In this document: one piece after another, positions 8,782 through 18,700 of the stretch
Layout: the number at the start of each line of letters is the position of its first letter
Numbering within the stretch: position 1 is the first letter of the stretch
NCBI RefSeq assembly: GCF_030149235.1
Contig: NZ_JASBRW010000085.1
Location: 29,765-93,764 of the forward strand
Reading direction: 5' to 3'
From: Maricaulis sp.
Lineage (GTDB): Bacteria; Pseudomonadota; Alphaproteobacteria; Caulobacterales; Maricaulaceae
Length of the DNA stretch: 64,000 nucleotides
The notes under the pieces: generated by a model
What the model saw: only the letters and a program-made list of their open reading frames with translations
Database searches by the model: none
What the model was told of the DNA's origin: nothing
Program-made: the position numbers and the translations under genes

Positions 8782-8841
8782 AACCGCCCGTTCTTTCCAA
8801 CTCACACCGCGCCGGCTGTGACAGGCGGGCAGGAGAAAATC

Positions 8842-9774
8842 ATGACCATCAAAGCAATCACCCAACGTCTTGCCGCCGCGGCGGCGGGGCTGGCGATGTT
8901 CTTCACGGGCGGCCTGTCCCTCGCCCAGGAGGACATCGCCTCCACCCGCACGCTGACCGATATCGCCTATTTCGAGGGCGCTGGGGCGGACCCGCAGCGG
9001 CATGCGTTGAACCTCGTGCTCCCGGCGGACGGAGCGCCCCGAGCGACCATGTTGTGGATCCATGGGGGTGCCTGGGCCTCCGGCGGGCGTGAGCATGAGA
9101 TGGGGCTGGCACAGGCCCTGGCTGAAGAGGGCATTGCCGTTGCCGTCATGTCCTACCGGCTCAGCCCGGGGCGCTGGATGTCGGAGAATCTGCCCGACAC
9201 AGGCGTGCAGCATCCCGCGCATATCGAAGACGTGGCCCGGGCCTTTGCCTGGCTTTGGGACAATGCCGAGACGTACGGGCTCGACCGGGAGGCGCTGTTT
9301 GTCAGCGGTTTTTCCGCCGGGGGTCATCTGTCTGCCCTGCTGGCAACGGATGAAAGCTATCTTGTGGCGCACGGGCTAACACTGGATGCCATCGCCGGCT
9401 CTATCCCGGTCGCGGGTACGTATGACGTGCCGCACTATTACGGGATGATCCGGGACGGAATGGGTGAAGACGCGGCACGTGACCATGTCATCGGCGTTTT
9501 CGGGCCGCGCGCCGGGCATGAGGCGGCTTCTCCGCTGACCTATCTCAATGCGCTGCAGGCGCCGATGCTGATCCTCTCGGAAGCCCAGACCGGGCTTTAT
9601 ACCGAGCATTTCCAGACCCTGGTCGAGGGGCATGCCGCGGCCGGTCTGATCAGCTATGCGCACTATCCCGACGACACGCACGCCTCGCTCTATTTCAACA
9701 TGATCGATCCGGAGGAGGTTTCACCGGCGCGTGAGGTGATGATCGAGTTCATCGATGGGGTGCTCGCCCGGTAA
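8842..9774 (+). CDS. Exported alpha/beta-hydrolase (esterase/lipase-like)
   Basis: A 310-residue protein starting at the ATG at 8842, preceded by AGGAG with a six-base spacer. A signal peptide (AAAAAGLAMFFTGGLSLAQ) occupies about the first 28 residues. The oxyanion motif WIHGGAW follows the first strands, and the nucleophile elbow is FSAGGH (GFSAGG, serine near residue 168). A C-terminal histidine is available in DDTHASLYF. This pattern matches the BD-FAE/carboxylesterase group that hydrolyses ester bonds of small or sugar-linked acyl groups. It probably acts in the periplasm. It follows the YD-repeat gene at a 60-base gap and may be co-transcribed. Confidence 0.85.
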   Translation: MTIKAITQRLAAAAAGLAMFFTGGLSLAQEDIASTRTLTDIAYFEGAGADPQRHALNLVLPADGAPRATMLWIHGGAWASGGREHEMGLAQALAEEGIAVAVMSYRLSPGRWMSENLPDTGVQHPAHIEDVARAFAWLWDNAETYGLDREALFVSGFSAGGHLSALLATDESYLVAHGLTLDAIAGSIPVAGTYDVPHYYGMIRDGMGEDAARDHVIGVFGPRAGHEAASPLTYLNALQAPMLILSEAQTGLYTEHFQTLVEGHAAAGLISYAHYPDDTHASLYFNMIDPEEVSPAREVMIEFIDGVLAR

Positions 9775-9869
9775 GCTGGAACAACCGCGTTTTCCTTGCA
9801 GGTATGAGAGGCTTGCCGACGGGCGTTCACACTCTAATGTTTCCGGCTTGTCCAGTCGGGAGGAGTGAC

Positions 9870-12287
9870 ATGGCCTTGAAGGCGAAGCTTAGCATCGGGT
9901 CCGCAATGATTGCGTTGACCGCCGGTTTGACCTTGAACGGGGCAGTTCTGGCCCAGGACGCACCGATCGTACAGCCGGGAGCCCCGGGCCAGGATGGCCG
10001 CGAGCTCACCGCTGAGGAAGCGGTGCAGATCGCCGCGAACCGCTATTCCGAGGACGATGTCCGTTTCATGCAGGGCATGATCCTGCACCATTTCCAGGCG
10101 GTGCAGATGTCTGCCCTGGTGCCTGACCGGGCTGACCTTGAGGATGTCCGCGATATCGCCAGCCGCATTGATGCGACCCAGGCCGACGAGATCGAGTTCA
10201 TGCGCGGCTGGCTGATCGAGCGCGGCGAGGATGCCCCGGATCCGCAGAATGATGCGCACGCCATGCATCATGCGCATCATGGTCATCACGACATGGCCGG
10301 TATGGCGACCCCGGCGCAGATGGAAGCGCTCGCAGCCGCCAGCGGTACCGAATTCGATGCCCTCTTCCTCGAGCTGATGATTGCCCACCATGATGGTGCG
10401 GTGGAAATGGTCGACCACTTGCTGCGTCAGCGTGGCTCGGCCTATGACCCGGTCCTGTTCGATTTCGTCAATGATGTGCGGGGCGAGCAGCGGGCGGAAA
10501 TCCGCCGCATGGATGCGCTGCTGTCCGGCCTGTCGGAAGACCCGCGTAACGGCCTTGCTGCCGGTTTCCGCGATGCCGAAGAGGCGATTTCCAACCTGGT
10601 AATGCTGGCGAGCCTGCCCAAGCCGACCGGCTTCTTCGATGCGGAAAACCCGGCCGGTTTGCCACCGGAAATCCCGGCCGAGGCGACCGACGAAGAGGTT
10701 GAGCGCCGCTTCGGCGACCGCTCCCCCTTTCTGAGCTTCTCCAATACCGACATGGCCTTTGCCAATGACCTCATGGTCGCGGGCAATTATCACGGCTTCA
10801 ATGTCTACGACATCGCCGGTGATACGCCGCAGCTGATCAGCTCGGTCGTTTGTCCGGGCGGCCAGGGCGATGTGTCCATCGTCGGCGATCTGCTGATCGT
10901 CTCGGTCCAGGATACACGCGCCCGCGTCGATTGCGGCCGTCAGGGCGTGGAAGAGGAAGTCAGCGAAGAGCGTTTTCGTGGCATCCGGATTTTCGACATT
11001 TCCAACCCGGTGGTTCCGCGCCAGGTTGGTCAGGTCCAGACCTGCCGTGGCTCGCACACCCACTCCGTGGTCACCAGCGATGAAAACACGATCATCGTCT
11101 ATAATTCCGGTACCAGCTCGATCCGTCCGGAAGAAGAACTGGCCGGCTGTGTCGCCGGTCTGCCGGGTGATGATGAAACCGCGCTCTTCTCCATCGATGT
11201 GATCGAGATCCCGGTCGCCAACCCGGCGGCGTCGCGCATCGTCGACAGCCCGCGCGTCTTTGCTGACGACGAGACCGGCCGGATTGCCGGGCTTTGGGCC
11301 GGTGGTGATCATGGCGAGGGTACCCAGTCCACCCGTCGCACAGACCAGTGCCACGACATCACCGTCTTCCCGTCCCTGAACCTGGCGGCCGGTGCGTGCT
11401 CGGGCAATGGCATCATTCTCGACATTTCCGACCCGCGTGCGCCGCAGCGGATTGATGCTGTCGTCGACCAGGGCTTCGCCTACTGGCACTCGGCGACCTT
11501 CAATAATGACGGTACGAAAGTCCTCTTCACCGATGAGTGGGGTGGTGGCGGCCGTCCGCGTTGCCGGGCCCAGGACCCGTCTGACTGGGGCGCCAATGCG
11601 ATCTATGAGATCGACAATGGCCAGCTTGAATTTGCCAGCTATTTCAAGATCCCATCTGCTCAGACCGAGGAAGAGAACTGCGTTGCCCACAATGGGTCCG
11701 TGGTTCCGGTCCCGGGCCGCGATATCTTTGTTCAGTCCTGGTATCAGGGCGGGCTGACGGTGATCGACTTCACCGATGCGGCCAATCCGTACGAGATTGC
11801 CTTCTTTGATCGGGGTCCGATCGATGAGGACGTCATGATCTCCGGTGGCTACTGGTCGTCCTACTGGTATGACGGCCGTATCTACGGCACCGAGATCGCC
11901 CGTGGTCTCGACGTCTTCGAGCTGGCACCGAGCGAGTTCCTGACCGAGAACGAGATCGCTGCCGCGGCGCTGGCCAATCAGGGCGAGGTGTTCAATCCGC
12001 AGCAGCAGACCCAGGTGAGCTGGCCGGATCATCCGGTGGTCGGTATGGCTTATGTCGACCAGCTGGTGCGCGGCGAGGTGATGTCTGCTGATGCTGCCGA
12101 AACCGTATCGTCAGCCTTGGGCCGTGCGGCAGAGCATATCGAGGCGGGTACTACCGACCGTGGCCTGTCTTCCGAACTGCGTCGCCTGTCGCGCAGCCTG
12201 CCGGACGCTGACAATGGTTCTGCACATGCGGCACGAATCGACGCGCTGCGCGATGTGATGTGGGCGGTCGCGGGCGAGGTTCGCTAG
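9870..12287 (+). CDS. Exported DUF305 (ferritin-like, metal-binding) plus LVIVD-repeat protein
   Basis: An 805-residue exported protein starting at the ATG at 9870, directly behind GGGAGGAG. After a signal peptide ending at VLAQ, the first third is a DUF305 domain: FMQGMILHHFQAVQM and LELMIAHHDGAVEMVDHLL are its two metal-binding helices. A linker rich in His and Met (around HHAHHGHHDMAGM) separates them. The remaining two thirds carry repeated beta-propeller-like blades with LVIVD-type motifs (RGIRIFDISNP, GIILDISDPRAP, LTVIDFTDAANP). DUF305 proteins bind copper or other metals. The fusion suggests a secreted metal-binding propeller. A strong terminator follows, so it is probably monocistronic. 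Confidence 0.85.
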   Translation: MALKAKLSIGSAMIALTAGLTLNGAVLAQDAPIVQPGAPGQDGRELTAEEAVQIAANRYSEDDVRFMQGMILHHFQAVQMSALVPDRADLEDVRDIASRIDATQADEIEFMRGWLIERGEDAPDPQNDAHAMHHAHHGHHDMAGMATPAQMEALAAASGTEFDALFLELMIAHHDGAVEMVDHLLRQRGSAYDPVLFDFVNDVRGEQRAEIRRMDALLSGLSEDPRNGLAAGFRDAEEAISNLVMLASLPKPTGFFDAENPAGLPPEIPAEATDEEVERRFGDRSPFLSFSNTDMAFANDLMVAGNYHGFNVYDIAGDTPQLISSVVCPGGQGDVSIVGDLLIVSVQDTRARVDCGRQGVEEEVSEERFRGIRIFDISNPVVPRQVGQVQTCRGSHTHSVVTSDENTIIVYNSGTSSIRPEEELAGCVAGLPGDDETALFSIDVIEIPVANPAASRIVDSPRVFADDETGRIAGLWAGGDHGEGTQSTRRTDQCHDITVFPSLNLAAGACSGNGIILDISDPRAPQRIDAVVDQGFAYWHSATFNNDGTKVLFTDEWGGGGRPRCRAQDPSDWGANAIYEIDNGQLEFASYFKIPSAQTEEENCVAHNGSVVPVPGRDIFVQSWYQGGLTVIDFTDAANPYEIAFFDRGPIDEDVMISGGYWSSYWYDGRIYGTEIARGLDVFELAPSEFLTENEIAAAALANQGEVFNPQQQTQVSWPDHPVVGMAYVDQLVRGEVMSADAAETVSSALGRAAEHIEAGTTDRGLSSELRRLSRSLPDADNGSAHAARIDALRDVMWAVAGEVR

Positions 12288-12314
12288 ACCCGACCGGCTT
12301 TCATCGAAACGAAG

Positions 12315-12347
12315 AACCGCGGTCCAGACGGGCCGCGGTTTCTTCTT
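12315..12347 (+). terminator. Rho-independent terminator of the DUF305/LVIVD gene
   Basis: The arms AACCGCGG and CCGCGGTT (12315-12322 and 12333-12340) extend inward through CC/GG pairs and one G-T pair to leave an AGAC loop. TCTTCTT follows, 28 bases after the stop codon. Confidence 0.8.
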
Positions 12348-12356
12348 GCCCGGACA

Positions 12357-12833
12357 TCACTGCGCGGGTCGGCGCCAGAACTGCAGATGGGTGGACAGCT
12401 GGCCGTTGAACAACAGGCTCGCCATCAGGGCGATAGACATCATCTGCAGCATGGCCATCAGGCCGATGCCCCCAAAGGCGTAGATGAACCTATCCAAGCT
12501 GGATTCTGCGAGGCTGAGAGAGTCCGGGTTCAAGCCCAGTATGATCCAGTCGATACGGTCGAGAATGAAGGCGACCCCAAAGGCGGGGATGCAGGCGGCG
12601 GACCGGTTGAACAAGGCCAGCAGTGCGATGCAGTTGAGCACGATATGGCTAAAGAACGCCGCTTCCTGCCAGAAGCTCAGGGTTTCGATCAGCGTCGCCA
12701 GTCCGGTATTCCAATCCGCGGGCCACACACCCAGCCGGATGCCGATATTGGGGACCGCCCAGTAGATCCCGTAGACGATCTCAAGGATCACCAGCATAAT
12801 GCAGAGCCAGTAGAAAAACCGGTTAACGGGCAT
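12357..12833 (-). CDS. Small integral membrane protein of unknown function
   Basis: A 158-residue protein that I do not recognise. The ATG at 12833 is chosen because GGGGG lies eight bases upstream; an in-frame TTG five codons earlier is the alternative. Four hydrophobic segments are visible: FYWLCIMLVILEIVYGIYWA near the N-terminus, FFSHIVLNCIALLALF, IPAFGVAFILDRIDWIILGL, and IGLMAMLQMMSIALMASLLF near the C-terminus. It is thus a four-helix inner-membrane protein with a basic, Trp-containing tail. It converges on the DUF305 gene and is divergent from the aldolase-like gene. Confidence 0.72.
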   Translation of the reverse strand: MPVNRFFYWLCIMLVILEIVYGIYWAVPNIGIRLGVWPADWNTGLATLIETLSFWQEAAFFSHIVLNCIALLALFNRSAACIPAFGVAFILDRIDWIILGLNPDSLSLAESSLDRFIYAFGGIGLMAMLQMMSIALMASLLFNGQLSTHLQFWRRPAQ

Positions 12834-13022
12834 GCGTTTGGCCCCCAAATGCCCGCATGCAAAGCGCGGGTTCAGGCTGAGGCTAGCCGCAAGCGATTGT
12901 TGAAGACTTAACTGCCGGGCCGGCTAGACATCGGCCAATCGCATCGCTGCACTGGCCATGCTAGGACCCTTTTGCGGGCCAGGACTCATTCCTGGCGCCG
13001 GCAGCGGAGTCTCCTTCAAACC

Positions 13023-14168
13023 ATGTCCGTTACCCGTCAGAGCCTGCACGACCTGAACACGCCTTGCCTGCTGCTCGATCGCGCTGTGCTGCGGCGCAAT
13101 CTGCGCCGCATGGCCGAGCAAATCGCAGGCCTGGGCGGGGTGCTGCGGCCGCATGTGAAGACCCATAAATCGCTCGACGTTCAGGCCGAGCTGGAACAGG
13201 CCGGCGCTGTCTCTGGCATCACGGTCTCGACCCTGGCCGAGGCGGAATACTTCTTCGCGGCAGGTCAGCGCGATATTCTCTACGCCGTCGGTATCGCCCC
13301 CAACAAGCTCGATCAGATCGCTGACCTGATGGCCCGCGGGGCCGATATCAAGATCATCCTCGACAGTGTGGAGATGGCGGTCTGTGTGGCCGCGAGGGGC
13401 GCCGAGCTCGGCGTCACCTTCACCACTCTGATCGAGCTGGATGTGGATGGTCACCGTGCCGGCATCGACCCCCGTAGCGATGCCTTGCTGGAGCTGGCGC
13501 AGGCCTGCCAAGTGCCCGGCCTCGCTCTCGGCGGGGTCATGACCCATGCGGGCGGATCCTATAATTGCGCTTCCGTCGAGGCGATCCGAGAGATGGCCGA
13601 TCAGGAGCGCAGCCTGGCCGTACTGGGCGCCGGGCGGTTGCGCGAGGCGGGTCACCCGATCGACATCGTCTCGATCGGATCCACGCCGACCGCCTTTTTC
13701 GCGACCTCCCTGGAGGGCGTCACCGAGGTGCGGGCCGGGGTCTATACCTTCCAGGACCTGGTGATGGCCGGGCTCGGCGTTTGCGGCCATGACGAGATTG
13801 CGATTTCTGTGCTCAGCAGCGTCATCGGCCATCAGCGCGCCAAGGGCTGGACCCTGACCGATGCCGGATGGATGGCGATGTCGCGCGATCGCGGAACCGA
13901 GGGGCAGGCGGTCGATTTTGGTTATGGCGAGGTCTGGGACCTGCAGGGCCAGCCGCTGGGCGGGCTCATCCTCCGCGGCGCCAACCAGGAGCACGGCGTC
14001 ATCAGCCGCGGCGCCCATGCGTCCGGCGAGGCACCTGAATTGGCGGTCGGAGACAAGGTCCGGATCGCCCCCAATCATGCCTGTGCGACCGCGGCCCAGT
14101 TCGATCACTACATGGTCATCGAAGACGGCTATTTGATTGATCAATGGCCGCGCGGCCGGGGCTGGTAG
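13023..14168 (+). CDS. D-threonine aldolase / DSD1-type PLP enzyme
   Basis: A 381-residue protein with the alanine-racemase-like N-terminal barrel and the C-terminal metal-binding domain of the D-threonine aldolase/D-serine dehydratase (DSD1) family. The cofactor lysine is in PHVKTHKS, near residue 44. The C-terminal metal ligands are in PNHAC (His and Cys two apart). The family uses pyridoxal phosphate plus a divalent metal to cleave D-3-hydroxyamino acids such as D-threonine to glycine and an aldehyde, or to dehydrate D-serine. The start at 13023 (MSVTRQSL) matches the usual start of the family; its ribosome site is weak. Substrate choice between the two activities cannot be settled from sequence. 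Confidence 0.85.
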   Translation: MSVTRQSLHDLNTPCLLLDRAVLRRNLRRMAEQIAGLGGVLRPHVKTHKSLDVQAELEQAGAVSGITVSTLAEAEYFFAAGQRDILYAVGIAPNKLDQIADLMARGADIKIILDSVEMAVCVAARGAELGVTFTTLIELDVDGHRAGIDPRSDALLELAQACQVPGLALGGVMTHAGGSYNCASVEAIREMADQERSLAVLGAGRLREAGHPIDIVSIGSTPTAFFATSLEGVTEVRAGVYTFQDLVMAGLGVCGHDEIAISVLSSVIGHQRAKGWTLTDAGWMAMSRDRGTEGQAVDFGYGEVWDLQGQPLGGLILRGANQEHGVISRGAHASGEAPELAVGDKVRIAPNHACATAAQFDHYMVIEDGYLIDQWPRGRGW

Positions 14169-14212
14169 TCGCTTGCTTGGCGGCAAAGCGGCAATATTCA
14201 TTCGCGGGACAG

Positions 14213-14228
14213 TCTGGTCGCGACCAGA
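14213..14228. promoter_or_regulatory. Perfect 16-bp palindrome upstream of gltDB
   Basis: TCTGGTCGCGACCAGA is a perfect palindrome, centred about 80 bases before the gltD start and about 50 bases after the stop of the preceding gene. Its size, symmetry and CG-centre suit a dimeric regulator, so it is a candidate operator for glutamate synthase. No regulator gene is adjacent. Confidence 0.5.
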
Positions 14229-14302
14229 TCATGCAAGGCGCAGCCCCCAATTTGTGCAAATGCGAAATTTATGCTGCACTTGCGGCATATTTCAGCCGGC
14301 GC

Positions 14303-15739
14303 ATGAGGCCTTCCTTGCTAAGATTTACCGATCTGCGACAGACCTATCCCGACAAACGCCCCGCCGCCGAACGGCGCGAGGATTTCCGCGAAATCCGCAA
14401 TCGCTTCGAGCCCGCCGCCGCGGCCGAGCAGTCCTCGCGGTGTTCCCAGTGCGGGGTTCCGTTTTGTCAGTCGGGCTGTCCGCTCGGTAACAATATTCCC
14501 GACTGGCTTGCCCTCGCCGCCGACGGCCATTTGCGCGAGGCCTATGACCTGTCCTCGGCGACCTCGACCATGCCGGAAATCTGCGGCCGTATCTGCCCGC
14601 AAGACCGTCTGTGTGAGGGGGCCTGTGTCATCGAGAAGTCCTCGCACGGGGCGGTAACCATCGGCTCGGTCGAGCAATACATTACCGACACGGCCTGGGA
14701 AGAAGGTTGGGTCGAGCCGATCCAGGTCGCTCCTCCGCGCGGTCAGAGCGTGGGGATTATCGGGTCTGGTCCCGCCGGACTGGCAGCGGCAGAACGTTTG
14801 CGCGAGGCCGGGTTCGATATTGTCGTCTATGAACGCGCGGACCGGGCGGGCGGTCTGCTGATCTATGGCATTCCGGGCTTCAAGCTGGAAAAGCCGGTCG
14901 TGCAATGCCGCATCGAGCGTCTCGAGACCGCTGGAGTCGAATTCCGGCTCGGGGTCGAGGTGGGCCATGATATCACCCTGGAAGAGATCCGGTCGGAGCA
15001 TCACGCCGTGCTGCTCGCAACTGGCGTTTATGTGCCGCGCGAGCTGGACTGCCCCGGGTCCGACAAGGGTGTGATCGGCGCGCTGGATTTCCTGATCCGC
15101 GCCAATCGCGATGATCTCGGCGACGCTCCGGCCGACGACAATGCGCTCAATGCTGAAGGCCGGGATGTCGTTGTCATTGGCGGCGGTGATACCGCCATGG
15201 ACTGCGTCCGCACGGCGGTGCGCCAGGGTGCCGCCTCGGTCAGCTGTCTCTATCGCCGCGACCGCGCCAATATGCCCGGATCGGCTCGCGAGGTGGTCTC
15301 GGCGGAGGAAGAGGGCGTGCAGTTCCACTGGCTCACGGCCCCGCTCGCGATTGAACATGATGCCGAGGGTGCGGTCCGCGCCGTGCGCGGCCAGGGCATG
15401 CGCCTCGGTGCGCCGGGTCTTGGCGGCCGCCGCGCGGTCGAGCCATGCCCGGAAATTATCAAGGAGATCAAGGCCGACATGGTTATTTCCGCCCTTGGCT
15501 TCACACCGGAAGACCTGCCGGGAAAACTGCACTCGGTCGATCTCGCCGTGCGCCGCTCCGGCGAGCTTGAAATCGACCGCGCCACCAAGATGACCAGCCT
15601 GGATGGCGTGTTTGCCGCCGGTGATATTGTCCGCGGTGCCTCGCTCGTAGTCTGGGCCCTGAAAGATGGTCTCGATGCCGCGCAGGCCATCAAGGCCTAT
15701 CTCGATAACCGGCTCGAAGTTCTGGGGGCGGCGGAATGA
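14303..15739 (+). CDS. gltD: Glutamate synthase [NADPH], small subunit
   Basis: A 478-residue small subunit that feeds electrons from NADPH through FAD and iron-sulfur clusters to the large subunit, for reductive transfer of the glutamine amide to 2-oxoglutarate. N-terminal cluster cysteines are seen in CSQCGVPFCQSGCP and in CGRICPQDRLCEGAC. The FAD motif GSGPAGLAAAERLREAGF lies near residue 155 and the NADPH motif GGGDTAMDC near 295. The start at 14303 is preferred because MRPSLLRFTDLRQTYPDKRP aligns with the usual start of the family. The stop overlaps the gltB start by four bases, so the two are translationally coupled. The order gltD-gltB is reversed compared with E. coli. Confidence 0.95.
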   Translation: MRPSLLRFTDLRQTYPDKRPAAERREDFREIRNRFEPAAAAEQSSRCSQCGVPFCQSGCPLGNNIPDWLALAADGHLREAYDLSSATSTMPEICGRICPQDRLCEGACVIEKSSHGAVTIGSVEQYITDTAWEEGWVEPIQVAPPRGQSVGIIGSGPAGLAAAERLREAGFDIVVYERADRAGGLLIYGIPGFKLEKPVVQCRIERLETAGVEFRLGVEVGHDITLEEIRSEHHAVLLATGVYVPRELDCPGSDKGVIGALDFLIRANRDDLGDAPADDNALNAEGRDVVVIGGGDTAMDCVRTAVRQGAASVSCLYRRDRANMPGSAREVVSAEEEGVQFHWLTAPLAIEHDAEGAVRAVRGQGMRLGAPGLGGRRAVEPCPEIIKEIKADMVISALGFTPEDLPGKLHSVDLAVRRSGELEIDRATKMTSLDGVFAAGDIVRGASLVVWALKDGLDAAQAIKAYLDNRLEVLGAAE

Positions 15740-18700
15740 GCCGCGGCGCGGGAACGCCCGCTGACTATCTCGCCCGCCGTGACGTGCTCGAACAGGCTGG
15801 TCTTTACCGGCCCGAGGATGATCGCGATGCCTGTGGTGTCGGCCTGGTCGCCGACATCCAGGGACGGGCCCGCCGCGAAATTGTCGAAACCGCGATCGAT
15901 GCCCTCAAATCGGTCTGGCACCGCGGCGCGGTGGATGCCGACGGGCTGACCGGTGACGGGGCGGGGCTCCGGGTCGGCGTGGCCCAGGACTTCTTCAAGT
16001 CCGCTGTGGCGCGCACCGGGCATGAGCCGGAACAGGGCGATGTCATTGTCGGCATGATCTTCATGTCGCGCACCGATTTCAGTGCCCGGGAACGCTCGCG
16101 CGCCATTGTCGAGGCGGAAATCCTGCGCGAGGGCTTTTCCTTCTATGGCTGGCGCCAGCCGCCCATCGATACCAGCGTGCTCGGTGACAAGGCGCGGGCC
16201 ACCCTGCCGGAGATCGAGCAGATCCTGTTCCGCGAACCCGGTGGGCGCGATCCCGAAGCGGTCGAGCGGACGCTCTACGTGGTCCGTCGCCGGATCGAGC
16301 AGCGGGCTCGGGAGGAAGGCCTGCGGGAGCTCTATGTCTGCTCGCTGTCCTCGCGCGACGTGATCTATAAGGGCCTGTTCCGGGCCCAGGATATCGACGC
16401 CTTCTACCAGGATTTGCGCAATCCGGATTTCGTCTCGCCCTTCGCGATTTTTCACCAGCGCTATTCCACCAACACCTTTCCGGAATGGCGCCTGGCACAG
16501 CCTTTCCGCATGCTTGCCCACAATGGCGAGATCAATACGCTGCGCGGCAATTCCAACTGGATGAAGAGCCATGAACGCCTGGTCGAGGACTCGGTGCTGG
16601 CGGGCAATGGCGAGGATATCCTGCCGGTCATCCAGCCCGGCGCCTCGGACAGTGCGGCTCTCGATCAGACCTTTGAATTCCTGGTGCGGACCGGATTGCC
16701 TGCCCCCATGGCCAAGACCATGCTGGTGCCCGAGGCTTGGTCCAAGCGCGAGGATGTCATGCCGGCGGCCTGGCGTGACATGTATGCCTACTGCAATTCG
16801 GTGATGGAGCCCTGGGATGGCCCGGCTGCGATTGCCGCCTTTGATGGTCGCTGGATCGTGGCGGGTCTGGACCGCAATGGTCTGCGCCCGACCCGCTGGG
16901 CCCGCGCCCGCGACGGCATGCTGGTCGCCGGCTCCGAAGCCGGCATGGCGCGGATCGCACCGGAGGATGTGGTCGAGCGCGGCGCGATCACGCCGGGCCG
17001 TTTGATCGCGCTGGATCTGCAGGAAGGTCAGTTCTACCGGGAGACGGAAATCCTCGACCGGTTGAGCGAGCAGCAACCCTATCGGCGCTGGATCGGTGAG
17101 ATCGAGGATATCGAGGACGTCGTTGGTCCCGGCGCCGAGCCGGAGCTGTTCGATGAGCCGGATCGCGTCCGGCGCCAGATCGCCTCGGGCTATAGTTTCG
17201 AGAGCGTGCAGCTGGTCCTCAATGTCATGGCAGACGAGGGCAAGGAAGCCGTCGGGTCGATGGGCGATGACACGCCTTTGGCCGTGCTGTCGGACAGTTA
17301 CCGGCCGTTGTCACACTTCTTTCGGCAGAATTTCTCCCAGGTCACCAACCCCCCGATCGACCCGCTGCGCGAAGGCCGGGTGATGGGGCTGAAGACCCGT
17401 TTCCGCAATCTGGGCAATTTGCTCGGTCCGGCCCAGCAGCGCTCCAGCGTTCTGGTGCTGGACAGCCCGGTTCTGACCAATGGCGCGTTCGGGCGCTGGC
17501 GCGAGCACATCAAGGACGAGGTGCGCGAGATCGATTGCCTGTTCGAGCCGGCCAAGGCGAGCGGGGATGGCCGGGTGCTGGCGGAGGCGATGGATGCGGT
17601 CATTGACCAGGCCATTGAAGCGGTCCGCCATGGAGCCGCTCACCTGATCCTGACCGATCACCGCCAGACCGCGACGCTGGCCGCCCTGCCGATGATCCTT
17701 GTCACCGGTGCCGTTCATGCGCGTCTGACCGAGCAGGGCCTGCGCAATCGCTGCTCGATCAATGTGCGCTCGGCCGAGTGTGCCGACCCGCATTATGCAG
17801 CGGTCCTGATCGGTCTCGGTGCCACGACAATAAACCCCTATCTCGCCTTCGACACCGTTACGGCGCCGGCCAAGGGTGATGAGGACGAGGCCCGTACCCG
17901 CGCCCAATTGCTCAAACAGGCCTTCGATGGCGGGCTTTTGAAAGTCATGTCGAAGATGGGCATTTCGGTGATCTCCTCCTATCGCGGGGGCTGTGACTTC
18001 GAAGTGCTCGGCCTGTCGCGGGCCCTGGTGGAAACCTATCTGCCCGGCGTGGTGAGCCGGATCTCCGGCATGGGCCTGTCCGGTCTGGAAGGCCGCCTGG
18101 TCAATCTGCATCGCGGCGCCTGGCAGCATGAGCGGGCCCGTTTGCCGATCGGGGGCTTCTTCCGTCAGCGCAGCAGCGGCGACCGGCATGCGCTTTCGGC
18201 CCAGTCGATTGACGCCCTGCACAAGGCCGTGCGCGACAATGAACCGTCGGCCTGGGTGCAGTACCGTGAAGCCATTGAGGCCCAGGGGCCAGTGCATCTG
18301 CGTGATCTCATGGCCATGCGCCCGCTGGGCAAGGCGGTCAGCGTTGATGCGGTCGAGTCCATCAATGGAATTCGCCGGCGCTTTGTGACGCCGGGCATGT
18401 CGCTGGGGGCGCTATCGCCGGAGGCCCATGGCGCGCTCAACATCGCCATGAACCGGATCGGGGCCAAGTCCGTGTCCGGTGAGGGAGGCGAGGACCCCAA
18501 GCGCTACACGCCCCTGCCGAGCGGGGAGAACCTTAACTCGGCGGTGAAGCAGATTGCTTCCGGCCGCTTCGGTGTGACGGCGGAATACCTCAATCAGTGC
18601 CGTGAGATCGAGATCAAGATCGCCCAGGGTGCCAAGCCCGGTGAGGGCGGGCAATTGCCCGGTTTCAAGGTTACCGACTTCATTGCGCGCATGCGCCTGT

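Noticed and set aside
9834-12032. Very long open frame on the minus strand opposite the DUF305/LVIVD gene
   Set aside because: High-GC codon use leaves the antisense frame open; the plus-strand frame has a signal peptide, ribosome site and recognisable domains, the antisense product does not.
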